Shown here: positions 1-7,655 of the stretch, piece by piece | How the letters are laid out: each line of letters opens with the position of its first letter | Position numbering within the stretch: position 1 is the first letter of the stretch | Assembly (NCBI GenBank): GCA_030637025.1 | Contig: DAOVVV010000021.1 | Coordinates: 1-48,712, forward strand | Direction: 5' to 3' | Source of the DNA: JAGLHV01 sp023143305 [NCBI: Clostridia bacterium] | GTDB taxonomy: Bacteria > CBDUZB01 > JAGLHV01 | DNA: 48,712 nt | The notes under the pieces: model-generated | Told to the model about the DNA's origin: nothing | Seen by the model: the letters and a program-made list of their open reading frames with translations, nothing else | The model's database searches: none | Translations under genes and position numbers: made by a program

Positions 1-424
1 CTTTATTAAGAATTTCCTCAAGTTTATTCATAGAAAAATTTCTTTTCTTACTAAGCACATTGGAAAGATAACTTTGATCGATATGAAATTTTTTACAGAA
101 ATTGTATCGGGACTTAAATTGTTTATGGATAAGTTCTGCAAGTTGGTCTCTATAATCTTCAAGTCCTGTCTCTTTTTGAATTGTTCCAAGCCTTGCTTCT
201 AAATCCTGACAAATTATAAAGAGTGGGCTCTCACCCATAAAAGCTTTAGTTTTACCTTTGTATACAAAATCAATTTTCGTCAGCCAATATATAGCAAATT
301 TATTCTTATCAGGTTTTCTTTTGAAATAACTCAATGTTTTAATAAAAAGGTCATATTCCTTTGAAGAAAGGTTTTCCAAGTTAATTACTTGTCCTTTTAG
401 AGTCCGATATTTGTTTTTCCTCAT
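1..424 (-). CDS. XRE/Cro-type HTH regulator, C-terminus cut by window edge
   Basis: The frame is open from an ATG at 424 to the left edge (141 codons seen, no stop). The start is supported by an AAGGGGTGAT ribosome-binding site just upstream. The N-terminal ~90 residues are not recognised. The last ~40 residues (KSRYNFCKKF, then HIDQSYLSNVLSKKRNFS) read as a helix-turn-helix of the Cro/C1 type, with SYLSNVLSKK as the recognition-helix region. A DNA-binding role is inferred from this motif only; the true C-terminus is outside the window. A consensus promoter lies at 589-617, giving a leader of roughly 160 nt. Confidence 0.7.
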   Translation of the reverse strand, partial: MRKNKYRTLKGQVINLENLSSKEYDLFIKTLSYFKRKPDKNKFAIYWLTKIDFVYKGKTKAFMGESPLFIICQDLEARLGTIQKETGLEDYRDQLAELIHKQFKSRYNFCKKFHIDQSYLSNVLSKKRNFSMNKLEEILNK

Positions 425-588
425 TATTATCACCCCTTATAAATTTTACTTGACCAGCAACCGAAAAATATATTTCCTCTTTCCACAATTATTTGAATGA
501 ATTTTTCCGAAACCTAGATTTTTGTCTTCTTTTAAGAAGAAAAAGGAAATAATTCTCTATCAATACTTTCCCTGCCTTTCTACTCTTA

Positions 589-617
589 ATAATAGCCCTT
601 ACTTTGCTATTTGTCAA
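589..617 (-). promoter_or_regulatory. Sigma-70-type promoter for the HTH gene
   Basis: Reading the minus strand, TTGACA (617-612) is followed by a 17-nt spacer and TATTAT (594-589). It points toward the HTH gene starting at 424. Confidence 0.65.
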
Positions 618-684
618 GTATTGCTTTTTGCTAAATTACTCTCATCAAAATTTAATTCTCTCAGACGGCATATTTTCCTTTTTT

Positions 685-970
685 AAGGTTTATAAGAGTT
701 CTGCAAAATAGCCTTTTTACCTTTATTGTCATTCCTGCGAACAGACTGTGTCATAACTCATATTTTCATGTGGTAACCGCAGGCTTTAGCCTGCGTTATC
801 GTCGGAGCTTTTCCGCAGGCTAAAGCCTGCGACTACCAAAAAAGGGATTGTGACACAGTCTGGAAAGCAGGAATCTATTGATATTTAAGAACATTATAGA
901 TTCCGCATCATCCGCCTGAGGCGGAGCGGAATGACAGAATGTGTTATTTTGCAGAAGTCTAAAGGTTTAT
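685..970. mobile_element. MITE-like element with 9-bp target duplication, copy 1
   Basis: The 9-bp direct repeat AAGGTTTAT occurs at 685-693 and 962-970. Between them (694-961) lie imperfect terminal inverted repeats: AGAGTTCTGCAAAATA on the left, and TATTTTGCAGAAGTCT on the right. The element has no coding capacity. A second copy with its own 9-bp duplication is at 33209-33324, with the same ends and a shared internal GCC/CGGAGCGG palindrome. It is non-autonomous; no related transposase is seen in the window. Confidence 0.75.
742..862. repeat. Nested palindromic element inside MITE copy 1
   Basis: Inverted ends CAGACTGTGTCA (742-753) and TGACACAGTCTG (851-862) enclose two divergent copies of CGCAGGCTTTAGCCTGCG (778-795 and 814-831). 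Each of those is itself a short hairpin. GAA borders both outer ends, which could be a 3-bp duplication or chance. The same 18-mer recurs at 5769-5786 in the btuF-btuC gap, so it is a dispersed REP-like unit. Confidence 0.65.
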
Positions 971-1430
971 GATTAGCTTTCTGGCTAATCAATGATATGC
1001 TCTCTCGCCCAGGGACGCTCGCCTCTCGGCGAAGCCGAGGAAAGTCACTGATTTTCTGACTCTTGTCAATATCTCCTTTTTTGAAAGTCAGAAGAATATT
1101 TTACACTATTTTGAGCGATGTCATTTAAAGTTCAAAAGTGCACATATTAAAAACAAAAAGATTTTAAAGTTTATAAAAAACAGTAATCGTTATGTTATGC
1201 AACAGTATCCATAACATTTGAGTTAAAAGGAAAAATCATATAAAGATATATTTTGTTTAAAATTATAGAGAACCATCAATGCTTACAGAAGGGGCCCCAT
1301 CAATAAGATGGTGTTAAAAATCCACGACAACCCATATGGCAAGGTAGAACTCCGCATTTATCCTTTGAATAAACTAATCTCTGAAGTAATATTCTAGTGC
1401 AATCCGCCATTAAGTACAGGCGAATTAAGC

Positions 1431-3347
1431 TCAAAAAACAGCTTTAATTCCTCCGTAAAAAGACGCACCGGAAACAGCAAATCCAAAAACTTCCTGATAA
1501 TCTCTATCGAGAAGGTTATTGATTTTTACAAAGACCTCAAGACTTTCAGTTAAATCATAGGTGCTAAAAAGATTAACCAGGGCATAATTTCCCAGAGTGA
1601 TTCGCTCACCGGGATAAGTAGTAAAATCCATATCTTCATATTCGCCTATATAAGATATATTTAAATTAATGTTTCCTTTTTGTAAAAAGAACCAATTAAC
1701 ATTAAGATTACTCTGACTTATCGGACGTCTCAATAATTCTAATTCTGTCTCTTTATCTTCACTCTCTGTGTAAGTATAATTAAGCTTTACTTTTAAACCC
1801 TCCAGGGGTTTAATCCCCATCTTTACTTCTAAGCCCTCTGTCCATGCATTCCCGATATTTTTGTATTCCCATGTATAACTATCCCAATCAATCATATTTT
1901 CAAAGTCATTGTGAAAATAGGTCACCCCTAAAGAAACTTTTTCTTCCAACAACCCCTGTTCCACACCTAAATCATACCCCCTGCTTTCATCCGGTTTTAA
2001 TTCCGTGTTTCCATAATCTGAGTAGAGTTGAAAAAGGGAAGGAGCTTTAAAACCTGTGCCCCAATTTCCTTTGAGTCGGGTATTAACCTGAGAAATAAAA
2101 TAAACAGAGGAAATTTTATAATTTAGCTGTGTTCCGAAAAGTTCATGCTCATCTGCTCTTAAACCCAGGGTAGTAAATAATTTATTACCTATTCTACACT
2201 GATTTTGCAAATAACCGGCAGTATTTTTTATACTTTTTTCGTTAAAATCACTAATATAAGTCCCTGACCGGTAAGAAGAAGAACCCTTTTCTTCTTCCCA
2301 CTCAAAACCAGCGGTTAGTGTATTTATTTTGCTTAATAAAAAATTATTCTGCCATTCTATTTTTTTATTTTCTCCTTTATACCAGCTGGTTTCATCTTCC
2401 ATTATATCTATCATATCTTCCTTGTCGCGATAGTTTCTTTCCATATTTAAAAAGGAAAGGGATAATTTATAATCCCATCGGGAAGAAAGTAATTGCTTGA
2501 ATTCTAATTTAGAAGTTAAGACTTTCCGGTCAGATTTATTGTTAGGGTCATCATTATAGCCTCCATCATCAACATCAATTTTAGCTTCTGTATAACGTAA
2601 ACTTAAATCCAGCTCATTTTTAGCTGATAAATTAAATCCTAAACGCGAAGAAATAGTAGTATTTTCAAAACCATCTTTTTCTAAATCTAAAATCTCACCT
2701 GCTGTTTGGGCTGCTTTAGAAATACCTGCAGAATCCAGCCGTGATAGAGAAAAAGAATAATTCACTTTTTCTGTTCCTCCCCTCACCCCTACAGACTCGC
2801 TAAAAGTATCATCGGTTCCTACTGAACCTGAAACTTCTATCTTTGCTTTTCCCCTTCCTTTTTTAGTAATAATATTAACTATTCCTCCTATAGCATCTGA
2901 ACCATACAGGGTACTTTGAGGTCCCCGGATAACTTCAATTCGTTCAATATTATCTGCAGTCAAACACCCAAGATCAAAAGACCTATCAGTACCCATAGGA
3001 TCATTCACTTCTACCCCGTCAATCATTACTAGGGTATAACCCGGCCTTGAACCCCTCAAATAAATAGAAGCCGTTCCCCCAAATCCGGAACATTGTAAAA
3101 TGCTCAATCCCGGAACATCTCTTAATAATTCCAATACCGTTCCTTTTCCTTTTTGGACAATCTCTTTTTCGGTAATTACTGTCACCCATGCTCCTATTTC
3201 GTCTTTTGCAACGTTTGTTTTAGTTGCACTCAGCACAACATCATCAGCATTATATTCCCCTATTTCTTTTTCTTCCTGCGCCCAACTACCCTGCGATAAA
3301 GTTACAAACAAAATAATTACTGCCACTTCTCGTAAAAACCACTTCAT
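1431..3347 (-). CDS. btuB: TonB-dependent outer-membrane receptor, BtuB-like (cobalamin)
   Basis: A 638-residue outer-membrane gated channel, predicted to import cobalamin or a related corrinoid using TonB energy. The signal peptide covers about residues 1-23 (MKWFLREV... to a cut after SQGSWA). A TonB box-like DDVVLSATK follows; the plug domain (about 35-160) carries the typical IERIEVIRGPQSTLYGSDAIGG signature. The rest is barrel, ending in phenylalanine as outer-membrane proteins usually do. The start at 3347 is chosen because GGAGG sits 8 nt upstream; the open frame runs further up only through a dispersed repeat. It is the last gene of a riboswitch-controlled btuF-btuC-btuD-btuB operon, which is the main reason for assigning cobalamin. 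No tonB, exbB or exbD is in the window. Confidence 0.85.
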   Translation of the reverse strand: MKWFLREVAVIILFVTLSQGSWAQEEKEIGEYNADDVVLSATKTNVAKDEIGAWVTVITEKEIVQKGKGTVLELLRDVPGLSILQCSGFGGTASIYLRGSRPGYTLVMIDGVEVNDPMGTDRSFDLGCLTADNIERIEVIRGPQSTLYGSDAIGGIVNIITKKGRGKAKIEVSGSVGTDDTFSESVGVRGGTEKVNYSFSLSRLDSAGISKAAQTAGEILDLEKDGFENTTISSRLGFNLSAKNELDLSLRYTEAKIDVDDGGYNDDPNNKSDRKVLTSKLEFKQLLSSRWDYKLSLSFLNMERNYRDKEDMIDIMEDETSWYKGENKKIEWQNNFLLSKINTLTAGFEWEEEKGSSSYRSGTYISDFNEKSIKNTAGYLQNQCRIGNKLFTTLGLRADEHELFGTQLNYKISSVYFISQVNTRLKGNWGTGFKAPSLFQLYSDYGNTELKPDESRGYDLGVEQGLLEEKVSLGVTYFHNDFENMIDWDSYTWEYKNIGNAWTEGLEVKMGIKPLEGLKVKLNYTYTESEDKETELELLRRPISQSNLNVNWFFLQKGNINLNISYIGEYEDMDFTTYPGERITLGNYALVNLFSTYDLTESLEVFVKINNLLDRDYQEVFGFAVSGASFYGGIKAVF

Positions 3348-3363
3348 TTTCATTTCCTCCTTA

Positions 3364-3432
3364 TATTTTTTAGTTTGTAGTTGCAAAGCTTGCTTTGCGT
3401 ATAAGTTTTTTTTGTCTTTTTTTTTAACTTTG
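3364..3432 (+). repeat. Dispersed repeat family A, copy 1 (btuD-btuB gap)
   Basis: A 69-bp unit centred on GCAAAGCTTGCTTTGC with long T runs. Copies 2 and 3 lie in the opposite orientation at 4500-4568 and 6832-6904. It fills most of the gap between btuD and btuB, so it is transcribed within the operon. Confidence 0.8.
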
Positions 3433-3514
3433 CTGGAGCGGAGCAAAAGTCCGCCAATCTTTAAGGCGGAGGCATCTGTGCCTTGATGCCTTTGTGCCTG
3501 TCTTTGTCTGTTAT

Positions 3515-4327
3515 CTATGGACTATCGACACGGACTGTATTTTTTTTCCTTTCTTCTTCAGATACTATTAATATATGCGGTTTTAAAGAAAAGGGATTTT
3601 CTTTAACCACCACTACTGTTTTATATACTTCTTCAATCAAGGAATAGGTCAATACTTCCTTCGGAGTTCCTGTTTTACGAATTATTCCCCGATTAATCAT
3701 TATTAACCGGTCCGAATATTCACTGGCTAAATTAAGATTATGTAAAACCACAATTACCGTACGGCCTAATTCCCGGGTCAATTTCCTTATCAAATCTAAA
3801 ATTGCCACTTGATGAGTAATGTCCAAATGGGCTGTAGGCTCATCCAGCAAAAGCAATTTCGGCTCCTGAGTTAAGGCCCGGGCAATAAATACTAATTGTT
3901 TTTCTCCCTGGCTTATTTGCGTTACCAATTGATTCTTCAACTTAAATGTATCGGTTAATCTCATATATTTTTCAGCAATTTTTTTATCTTTTTGGGTTTC
4001 CATAAACTGTAATTTTGAATAATAAGGAATTCTCCCTAAAAGCACAAATTCTTCCACGGTCATTATCCCTACGCGGCAATCTTGAGAAACAACAGCTACT
4101 TCTCTCGCCAATTCCTTAAAACCCATTTTGTCTATACTCTTATCTCCCAGAATAATTTCACCTTGCTTAAATTTAAGCACTCTGGTTATCGCTTTAAGCA
4201 AGGTAGTTTTTCCCGAACCGTTAGGACCTATTATTCCGATAAACTCTCCTTGTTTTATTTTAAAATTAATCTCTTTAAGAACAACTTTTTCCTTATATCC
4301 ACAAGTTAAATTTTTTATTTCCAGCAT
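3515..4327 (-). CDS. btuD: ABC transporter ATPase, cobalamin/Fe-complex type (BtuD)
   Basis: The 270-residue cytoplasmic ATPase that powers the BtuC permease. Visible motifs are Walker A GPNGSGKTT (about residues 34-42), the signature ISQGEKQL (about 138-145), Walker B LLLLDEPTAHLD (about 157-168) and the switch histidine in VLHNLNLA. Length fits the FepC/BtuD family, with a short charged C-terminal tail. GGAGAG lies just upstream of the ATG. It is the third gene of the riboswitch-led operon. The family also includes haem and siderophore ATPases; cobalamin is inferred from the riboswitch and from btuF. Confidence 0.88.
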   Translation of the reverse strand: MLEIKNLTCGYKEKVVLKEINFKIKQGEFIGIIGPNGSGKTTLLKAITRVLKFKQGEIILGDKSIDKMGFKELAREVAVVSQDCRVGIMTVEEFVLLGRIPYYSKLQFMETQKDKKIAEKYMRLTDTFKLKNQLVTQISQGEKQLVFIARALTQEPKLLLLDEPTAHLDITHQVAILDLIRKLTRELGRTVIVVLHNLNLASEYSDRLIMINRGIIRKTGTPKEVLTYSLIEEVYKTVVVVKENPFSLKPHILIVSEEERKKNTVRVDSP

Positions 4328-4660
4328 TATCTCTCCTTAAAATTAATTAAAAACAAAAAATAGTCCATAGTCCACAGTCGATAGTCCATAGACAACAGAC
4401 ACAGAATAAATACTAAATCCTAATATCTAAATCCTAAACAAATCCAAAATTCAAAACAAAGACTAAAGAGAGGCACAAAGGCATAAAGGCACAGAGGCAC
4501 AAAGTTAAAAAAAAAGACAAAAAAAACTTATACGCAAAGCAAGCTTTGCAACTACAAACTAAAAAATACGGGTAAAATTTCACGTCCGGAGAAAAATATA
4601 TTTTGACTTTATCCCTAGTTCGGGTGAACACAGGGGTTCACCCCTACAACAACCTTCCGC
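4328..4660. repeat. btuC-btuD gap made of dispersed repeats
   Basis: No gene here; an open frame at 4434-4631 consists of repeat sequence. From 4363 there are degenerate TAGTCCATAG units. From about 4405 comes an AATACTAAATCCTAATATC-type stretch running into family A copy 2 (4500-4568). At 4622-4643 there is a perfect hairpin GGGTGAAC...GGTTCACCC. The stretch 4405-4568 closely resembles 6715-6904, upstream of btuF. Confidence 0.7.
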
Positions 4661-5716
4661 TCACGAATTCCCTAATACAATTTGTTTTTTATTTAACGCA
4701 TAAACAAAAAGAATACCCCCTAATATTCCGGTAATTACTCCTACGGGTAATTCCAGGGGAGAAATAACCGTTCTGGCTATAGTATCGCAAAAAATCAGGA
4801 ATCCGGCCCCGGAAAGAAAAGAACTAATTAAAAGAATTCGATGATCCCCCCCCACGAACATTCGCATAAAATGAGGAACAAGCAATCCAACAAAACCAAT
4901 AACACCGGCAACTGCAACGCTAAAACCCGTAAGCACTGAAGCCAAAACAAAAAGCAGCCGTTTATTTTTTTCCACATTTATACCTAAATGCAGGGCTTCT
5001 TCTTCTCCCAGGGCAAAGGCGTTAAGCACTAAACAAAAAAAATAACTAACTATTAATCCGAAAATAGAAATTACAAGTGATAATTTTACCAGCAAAAAAT
5101 TTGGTGTTTCCAGAGAACCCATTATCCAAAAAATAATTCCGTGCAAATTTTCCGTATGAGAAACAGCCATAATCAGCATAATTAAGGAAGAAGCAATAAA
5201 ACTAACCATCACCCCGGTAAGTAAAAGTGATTGAATTCTTAATCTGCCGTCTTTTATACTCAAACCGTAAACCAGTAAAATCATTCCTGCCGCCCCCAGA
5301 AATCCAAATAAGGGTAAAAAATAAACAGTAATCCGGTTTAATCTAAAAACAATATTCAAACATACCCCTAATGCCGCTCCACCCGAAATACCCAGGGTAT
5401 AAGGCTCAACTAAGGGATTACGAAACATCCCCTGCAGTAGGACACCAGCCAGACTCAACGCTCCCCCAACCGCAAACCCCAGCATAATACGCGGCAGGCG
5501 AATATCGAAAAGAATACTGTATTCAGTCGTTCCTCTTCCTTCAAAAATTAAAGCAATAATTTTTCTAAGAGAAATACCGGTCGAACCAACACAAAGAGAA
5601 AAAATACTTATACTCACAAGGCCTGCACATAAAACAAATATCCAACCAATCCATAGCCATATTTTTTTGTTTATATCATTAGAAAATTTGCTTTTAAAAT
5701 TTTTAATTAAATTCAT
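4661..5716 (-). CDS. btuC: ABC transporter permease, FecCD/BtuC family
   Basis: A 351-residue inner-membrane permease that forms the cobalamin translocation path with BtuD. FecCD hallmarks are visible: FDIRLPRIMLGFAVGGALSLAG (given here as its key parts RLPR and GGALSLAG, about residues 72-90), LLQGMFRNPLVEPYTLGISGGA (key NPLVEP), and GFVGLLVPHFMR near residue 272. About ten hydrophobic segments are spread through the chain. GGGGAGA precedes the ATG. It lies 84 bp from btuF, and that gap holds a REP-like hairpin. Substrate is inferred from the riboswitch and neighbours. Confidence 0.88.
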   Translation of the reverse strand: MNLIKNFKSKFSNDINKKIWLWIGWIFVLCAGLVSISIFSLCVGSTGISLRKIIALIFEGRGTTEYSILFDIRLPRIMLGFAVGGALSLAGVLLQGMFRNPLVEPYTLGISGGAALGVCLNIVFRLNRITVYFLPLFGFLGAAGMILLVYGLSIKDGRLRIQSLLLTGVMVSFIASSLIMLIMAVSHTENLHGIIFWIMGSLETPNFLLVKLSLVISIFGLIVSYFFCLVLNAFALGEEEALHLGINVEKNKRLLFVLASVLTGFSVAVAGVIGFVGLLVPHFMRMFVGGDHRILLISSFLSGAGFLIFCDTIARTVISPLELPVGVITGILGGILFVYALNKKQIVLGNS

Positions 5717-5768
5717 TCTGTCTCCCCTTTAACTCCGAGTAATCTCAAATCTGTGTCTCCTTTCCCTA

Positions 5769-5786
5769 CGCAGGCTAAAGCCTGCG
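5769..5786. repeat. REP-like hairpin between btuF and btuC
   Basis: CGCAGGCTAAAGCCTGCG, a self-complementary hairpin. Its flanks (CTGGTAGC when read on the minus strand) match those of the two copies at 778-831. In the transcript it would form a stem between btuF and btuC. Confidence 0.75.
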
Positions 5787-5800
5787 GCTACCAGATTCCC

Positions 5801-6664
5801 TCAATTACCATCATTCTGTACTCCCTTTAACTCCGGATGTAGAATTTGTACTATTTCTTTTAGGGCGTCTACAAAACTTAGCGGAGTAGGACTGCAAATA
5901 GCATACGAATCAATAATATAAATTCTATTATTCTTTACTGCGTTTATCGTTTTATATTTCTGCCAAATTCCTTTCTCCTCTTCTCCAATAATTCCCATAG
6001 TTGCAATAATAATTACTTCAGGATTGTCATTAAGCACTTTTTCCCGACTGTAAAACCCTGCTTTTACCCTGCCCGCGACATTTATTCCTCCGGCAAGTTT
6101 TATAAAATCATGCACAAAAGAATCCTTATTTACCGTAAATAAGGGATTTGCTCCTACCTGAATAAAAACTGTCGTTTTTTTTGGAATTTGTTCAACTGTT
6201 TTTTTTATTTTTTTCATTTCATTTCCGGCAACAGTTATAATCTTTTCCGCTTTTTGTTTTCTTCCAACAATTTCCCCTAATTGCAAAAATTGTATACTGA
6301 GCTGGTTAAAATCCTTAGCTAAAGGAAAACGAATTACCTTTATCCCAAGTTTTTCCAACTTTCTAATGTATCTAAGGTTTGTTAAAGGCGTTGCCAGAAC
6401 TAAATCAGGACTAAGGCTTACCACCTTTTCTAAATTAATCTCTATTATCGTTCCCACCTTTTCCTTATTCTTAGCTTCTTCAGGCCTTTTACAAAAAACC
6501 GTGCACCCCACTATCCTATCCTGCACCCCTAATAAATAAAGCTGTTCGGTTATAGACGGTCCCAGTGAAATAATCCTTTGATTTACCCTGCTTAAATCAT
6601 CACCTGCCCTTAAAGGCATACAAAAAACTAAAGTGATCAGATTAAATAATAATATTATTTTCAT
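5801..6664 (-). CDS. btuF: Periplasmic cobalamin-binding protein, BtuF-like
   Basis: The 287-residue periplasmic solute-binding protein of the BtuCDF importer. The family motif RIISLGPSITEQLYLLG appears about 30 residues in, followed by the typical GIKVIRFP and GGINVAG regions of the TroA/BtuF fold. The first ~20 residues (MKIILLFNLITLVFCMPLRAG) look like a signal peptide; there is no clear lipobox cysteine. Start choice is uncertain: ATG 6664 gives a clean signal peptide but the nearest good GGAGG is about 28 nt upstream. A TTG at 6709 lies upstream of that GGAGG and would put it inside the coding frame. It is the first gene after the riboswitch terminator, 360 nt downstream, with repeats in between. 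Confidence 0.85.
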   Translation of the reverse strand: MKIILLFNLITLVFCMPLRAGDDLSRVNQRIISLGPSITEQLYLLGVQDRIVGCTVFCKRPEEAKNKEKVGTIIEINLEKVVSLSPDLVLATPLTNLRYIRKLEKLGIKVIRFPLAKDFNQLSIQFLQLGEIVGRKQKAEKIITVAGNEMKKIKKTVEQIPKKTTVFIQVGANPLFTVNKDSFVHDFIKLAGGINVAGRVKAGFYSREKVLNDNPEVIIIATMGIIGEEEKGIWQKYKTINAVKNNRIYIIDSYAICSPTPLSFVDALKEIVQILHPELKGVQNDGN

Positions 6665-6714
6665 TTTTTTAGTAAAATAAATAATTTTCTTCCTCCGAGA
6701 TAAAAGCAAAAAAA

Positions 6715-6963
6715 TAAATACTAAACCCTAATATCTAAATCCTTCTTACTGACTGGCGGACAGGCAAATTCAAAATCTGAAATACTAAATTCAAAACAAA
6801 GACTAAAGACATGCATCAAGGCACAGAGGCACAAAGTAAAAAAAAGACAAAGACAAAAAAAACTTATAAGCAAAGCAAGCTTTGCAACTATAAACTAAAA
6901 AATAAAGGTAAAATGTGTTTCGAACGATATAGCAAATTTTAGCAAAAATTAGCGTAAAAAAAA
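6715..6963. repeat. Repeat-filled leader between riboswitch terminator and btuF
   Basis: Two repeat families abut here. 6715-6904 matches 4405-4568 (including family A copy 3 at 6832-6904). 6904-6963 (AAGGTAAAATGTGTTT...TAGCAAATTTTAGCAA) matches 38272-38331. No open frame is supported. Confidence 0.75.
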
Positions 6964-7024
6964 CGATAAAAATTCGGAGTCTTCTAAGAAAGGAATATAG
7001 AAAAGTAAAATCTACAACAGGCTA

Positions 7025-7059
7025 AAATAAAAAACCCTCACTCTTAGATTAAGTGAGGG
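7025..7059 (-). terminator. Intrinsic terminator of the cobalamin riboswitch
   Basis: On the minus strand CCCTCACT (7059-7052) pairs with AGTGAGGG (7042-7035) and is followed by TTTTTTATTTT. It lies just after the riboswitch aptamer and before btuF, so control is probably by premature termination when cobalamin is bound. Confidence 0.88.
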
Positions 7060-7069
7060 AAATAAAAAC

Positions 7070-7217
7070 CTATATTTTTCTTCCCTCGAAGATATTCCTT
7101 CTAATGAATGATCGACCGGGCTTGTTTCACCAAATAAATTGATGAAATATTACCGTTGCGGGGCAGCATCCCGAATCTCACGGGAATTTCCTCCATCCAT
7201 CAGATAAATTTTTTCAT
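7070..7217 (-). promoter_or_regulatory. Cobalamin (B12) riboswitch
   Basis: On the minus strand the core reads GGAAATTCCCGTGAGATTCG followed by GCTGCCCCGCAACGGTAA, which matches the conserved GGTGAAATTCC / GCTGCCCCGCAACTGTAA block of cobalamin riboswitches. Further on, after a TTTCATC...GGTGAAA stem, comes AAGCCCGGTCGATC, a variant of the B12 box. It starts at the predicted transcription start and runs into the terminator at 7025-7059. Downstream genes are btuF-btuC-btuD-btuB, exactly the expected regulon. Boundaries are approximate. Confidence 0.88.
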
Positions 7218-7223
7218 TGGCCA

Positions 7224-7252
7224 ATTATAAAATTTTAAGATTATCTTGTCAA
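7224..7252 (-). promoter_or_regulatory. Consensus sigma-70 promoter of the btu operon
   Basis: TTGACA (7252-7247), 17-nt spacer, TATAAT (7229-7224): a perfect match to consensus. The -35 box overlaps the end of the DUF2784 gene. Transcription would start near 7217, at the 5' edge of the riboswitch. Confidence 0.88.
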
Positions 7253-7654
7253 CGATTTATTTTTTTTCGGTGGCCGAACAATAAAAACCACTAAAGTAAA
7301 AATAGCGATAGACAGTGTAGGAATCTGTATTATTAATGGATTAACATCGGGATAAACTAATTTTTCTATATAGTAAACTATTAAAAACGAATCGGGGTAA
7401 AGTGGATTTTGACTGTATCTCATACGAAGATGGTTTTCAAGAATAGTTAAAGGACAATATTGGTCAAGAATATTTAAAGAACTAACATAGAAAATACCGC
7501 AGAGATGCAAAGTTCTAAATACCCGCCAATCCATGAAATTTTTGTTTTTAGTCAAAAAAACAGCATAAAATGTAAACACAAATCCTATTAACATAAAGAC
7601 TATCCATAAGAGATGTAAAATTAAAATTATATCAGCAAATATCTTATACACCAT
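7241..7654 (-). CDS. DUF2784 family membrane protein
   Basis: A 137-residue inner-membrane protein of unknown function. Family features are visible: the HLLWIVFMLIG segment, DWRVFRTLHLCGI with the conserved R and HL, and the DQYCPLTILENHLRMRY motif (about residues 64-80) with its conserved Cys, Pro-Leu-Thr and Glu. Three to four membrane spans are predicted by eye. It follows the Lnt-like gene with a 1-nt gap, so the two are probably co-translated. The btu promoter -35 overlaps its last codons. Confidence 0.8.
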   Translation of the reverse strand: MVYKIFADIILILHLLWIVFMLIGFVFTFYAVFLTKNKNFMDWRVFRTLHLCGIFYVSSLNILDQYCPLTILENHLRMRYSQNPLYPDSFLIVYYIEKLVYPDVNPLIIQIPTLSIAIFTLVVFIVRPPKKNKSLTR

Positions 7655-7655
7655 T

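Larger units (their letters stand above)
425..1430. other. 1 kb intergenic region, repeat-rich
   Basis: No convincing gene lies here. It holds the HTH promoter (589-617), a MITE-like element with target duplication (685-970), a hairpin GATTAGC...GCTAATC (971-990) and a second hairpin around CTCGGCGAAGCCGAG (about 1025-1039). A 29-codon plus-strand open frame at 1308-1397 (begins MVLKIHDNPYGK) has no clear ribosome-binding site and may be a remnant of a lost gene. No obvious terminator for the btuB-like gene is visible before 1380. Confidence 0.6.

Noticed and set aside
685-970. CRISPR or tandem repeat array
   Set aside because: Repeats here are inverted and nested, not regularly spaced direct repeats with unique spacers. 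No array was seen anywhere in the window.
1308-1397. 29-codon plus-strand open frame as a gene
   Set aside because: Too short, with no clear ribosome-binding site or family; mentioned only as a possible remnant.
3348-3446. 33-residue N-terminal extension of the BtuB-like receptor
   Set aside because: The extension is translated from the dispersed repeat A. The good ribosome-binding site and the signal peptide both point to the ATG at 3347.
4434-4631. 65-codon minus-strand open frame between btuC and btuD
   Set aside because: It consists of repeat sequence also found at 3364-3432 and 6715-6904 and has no ribosome-binding site.
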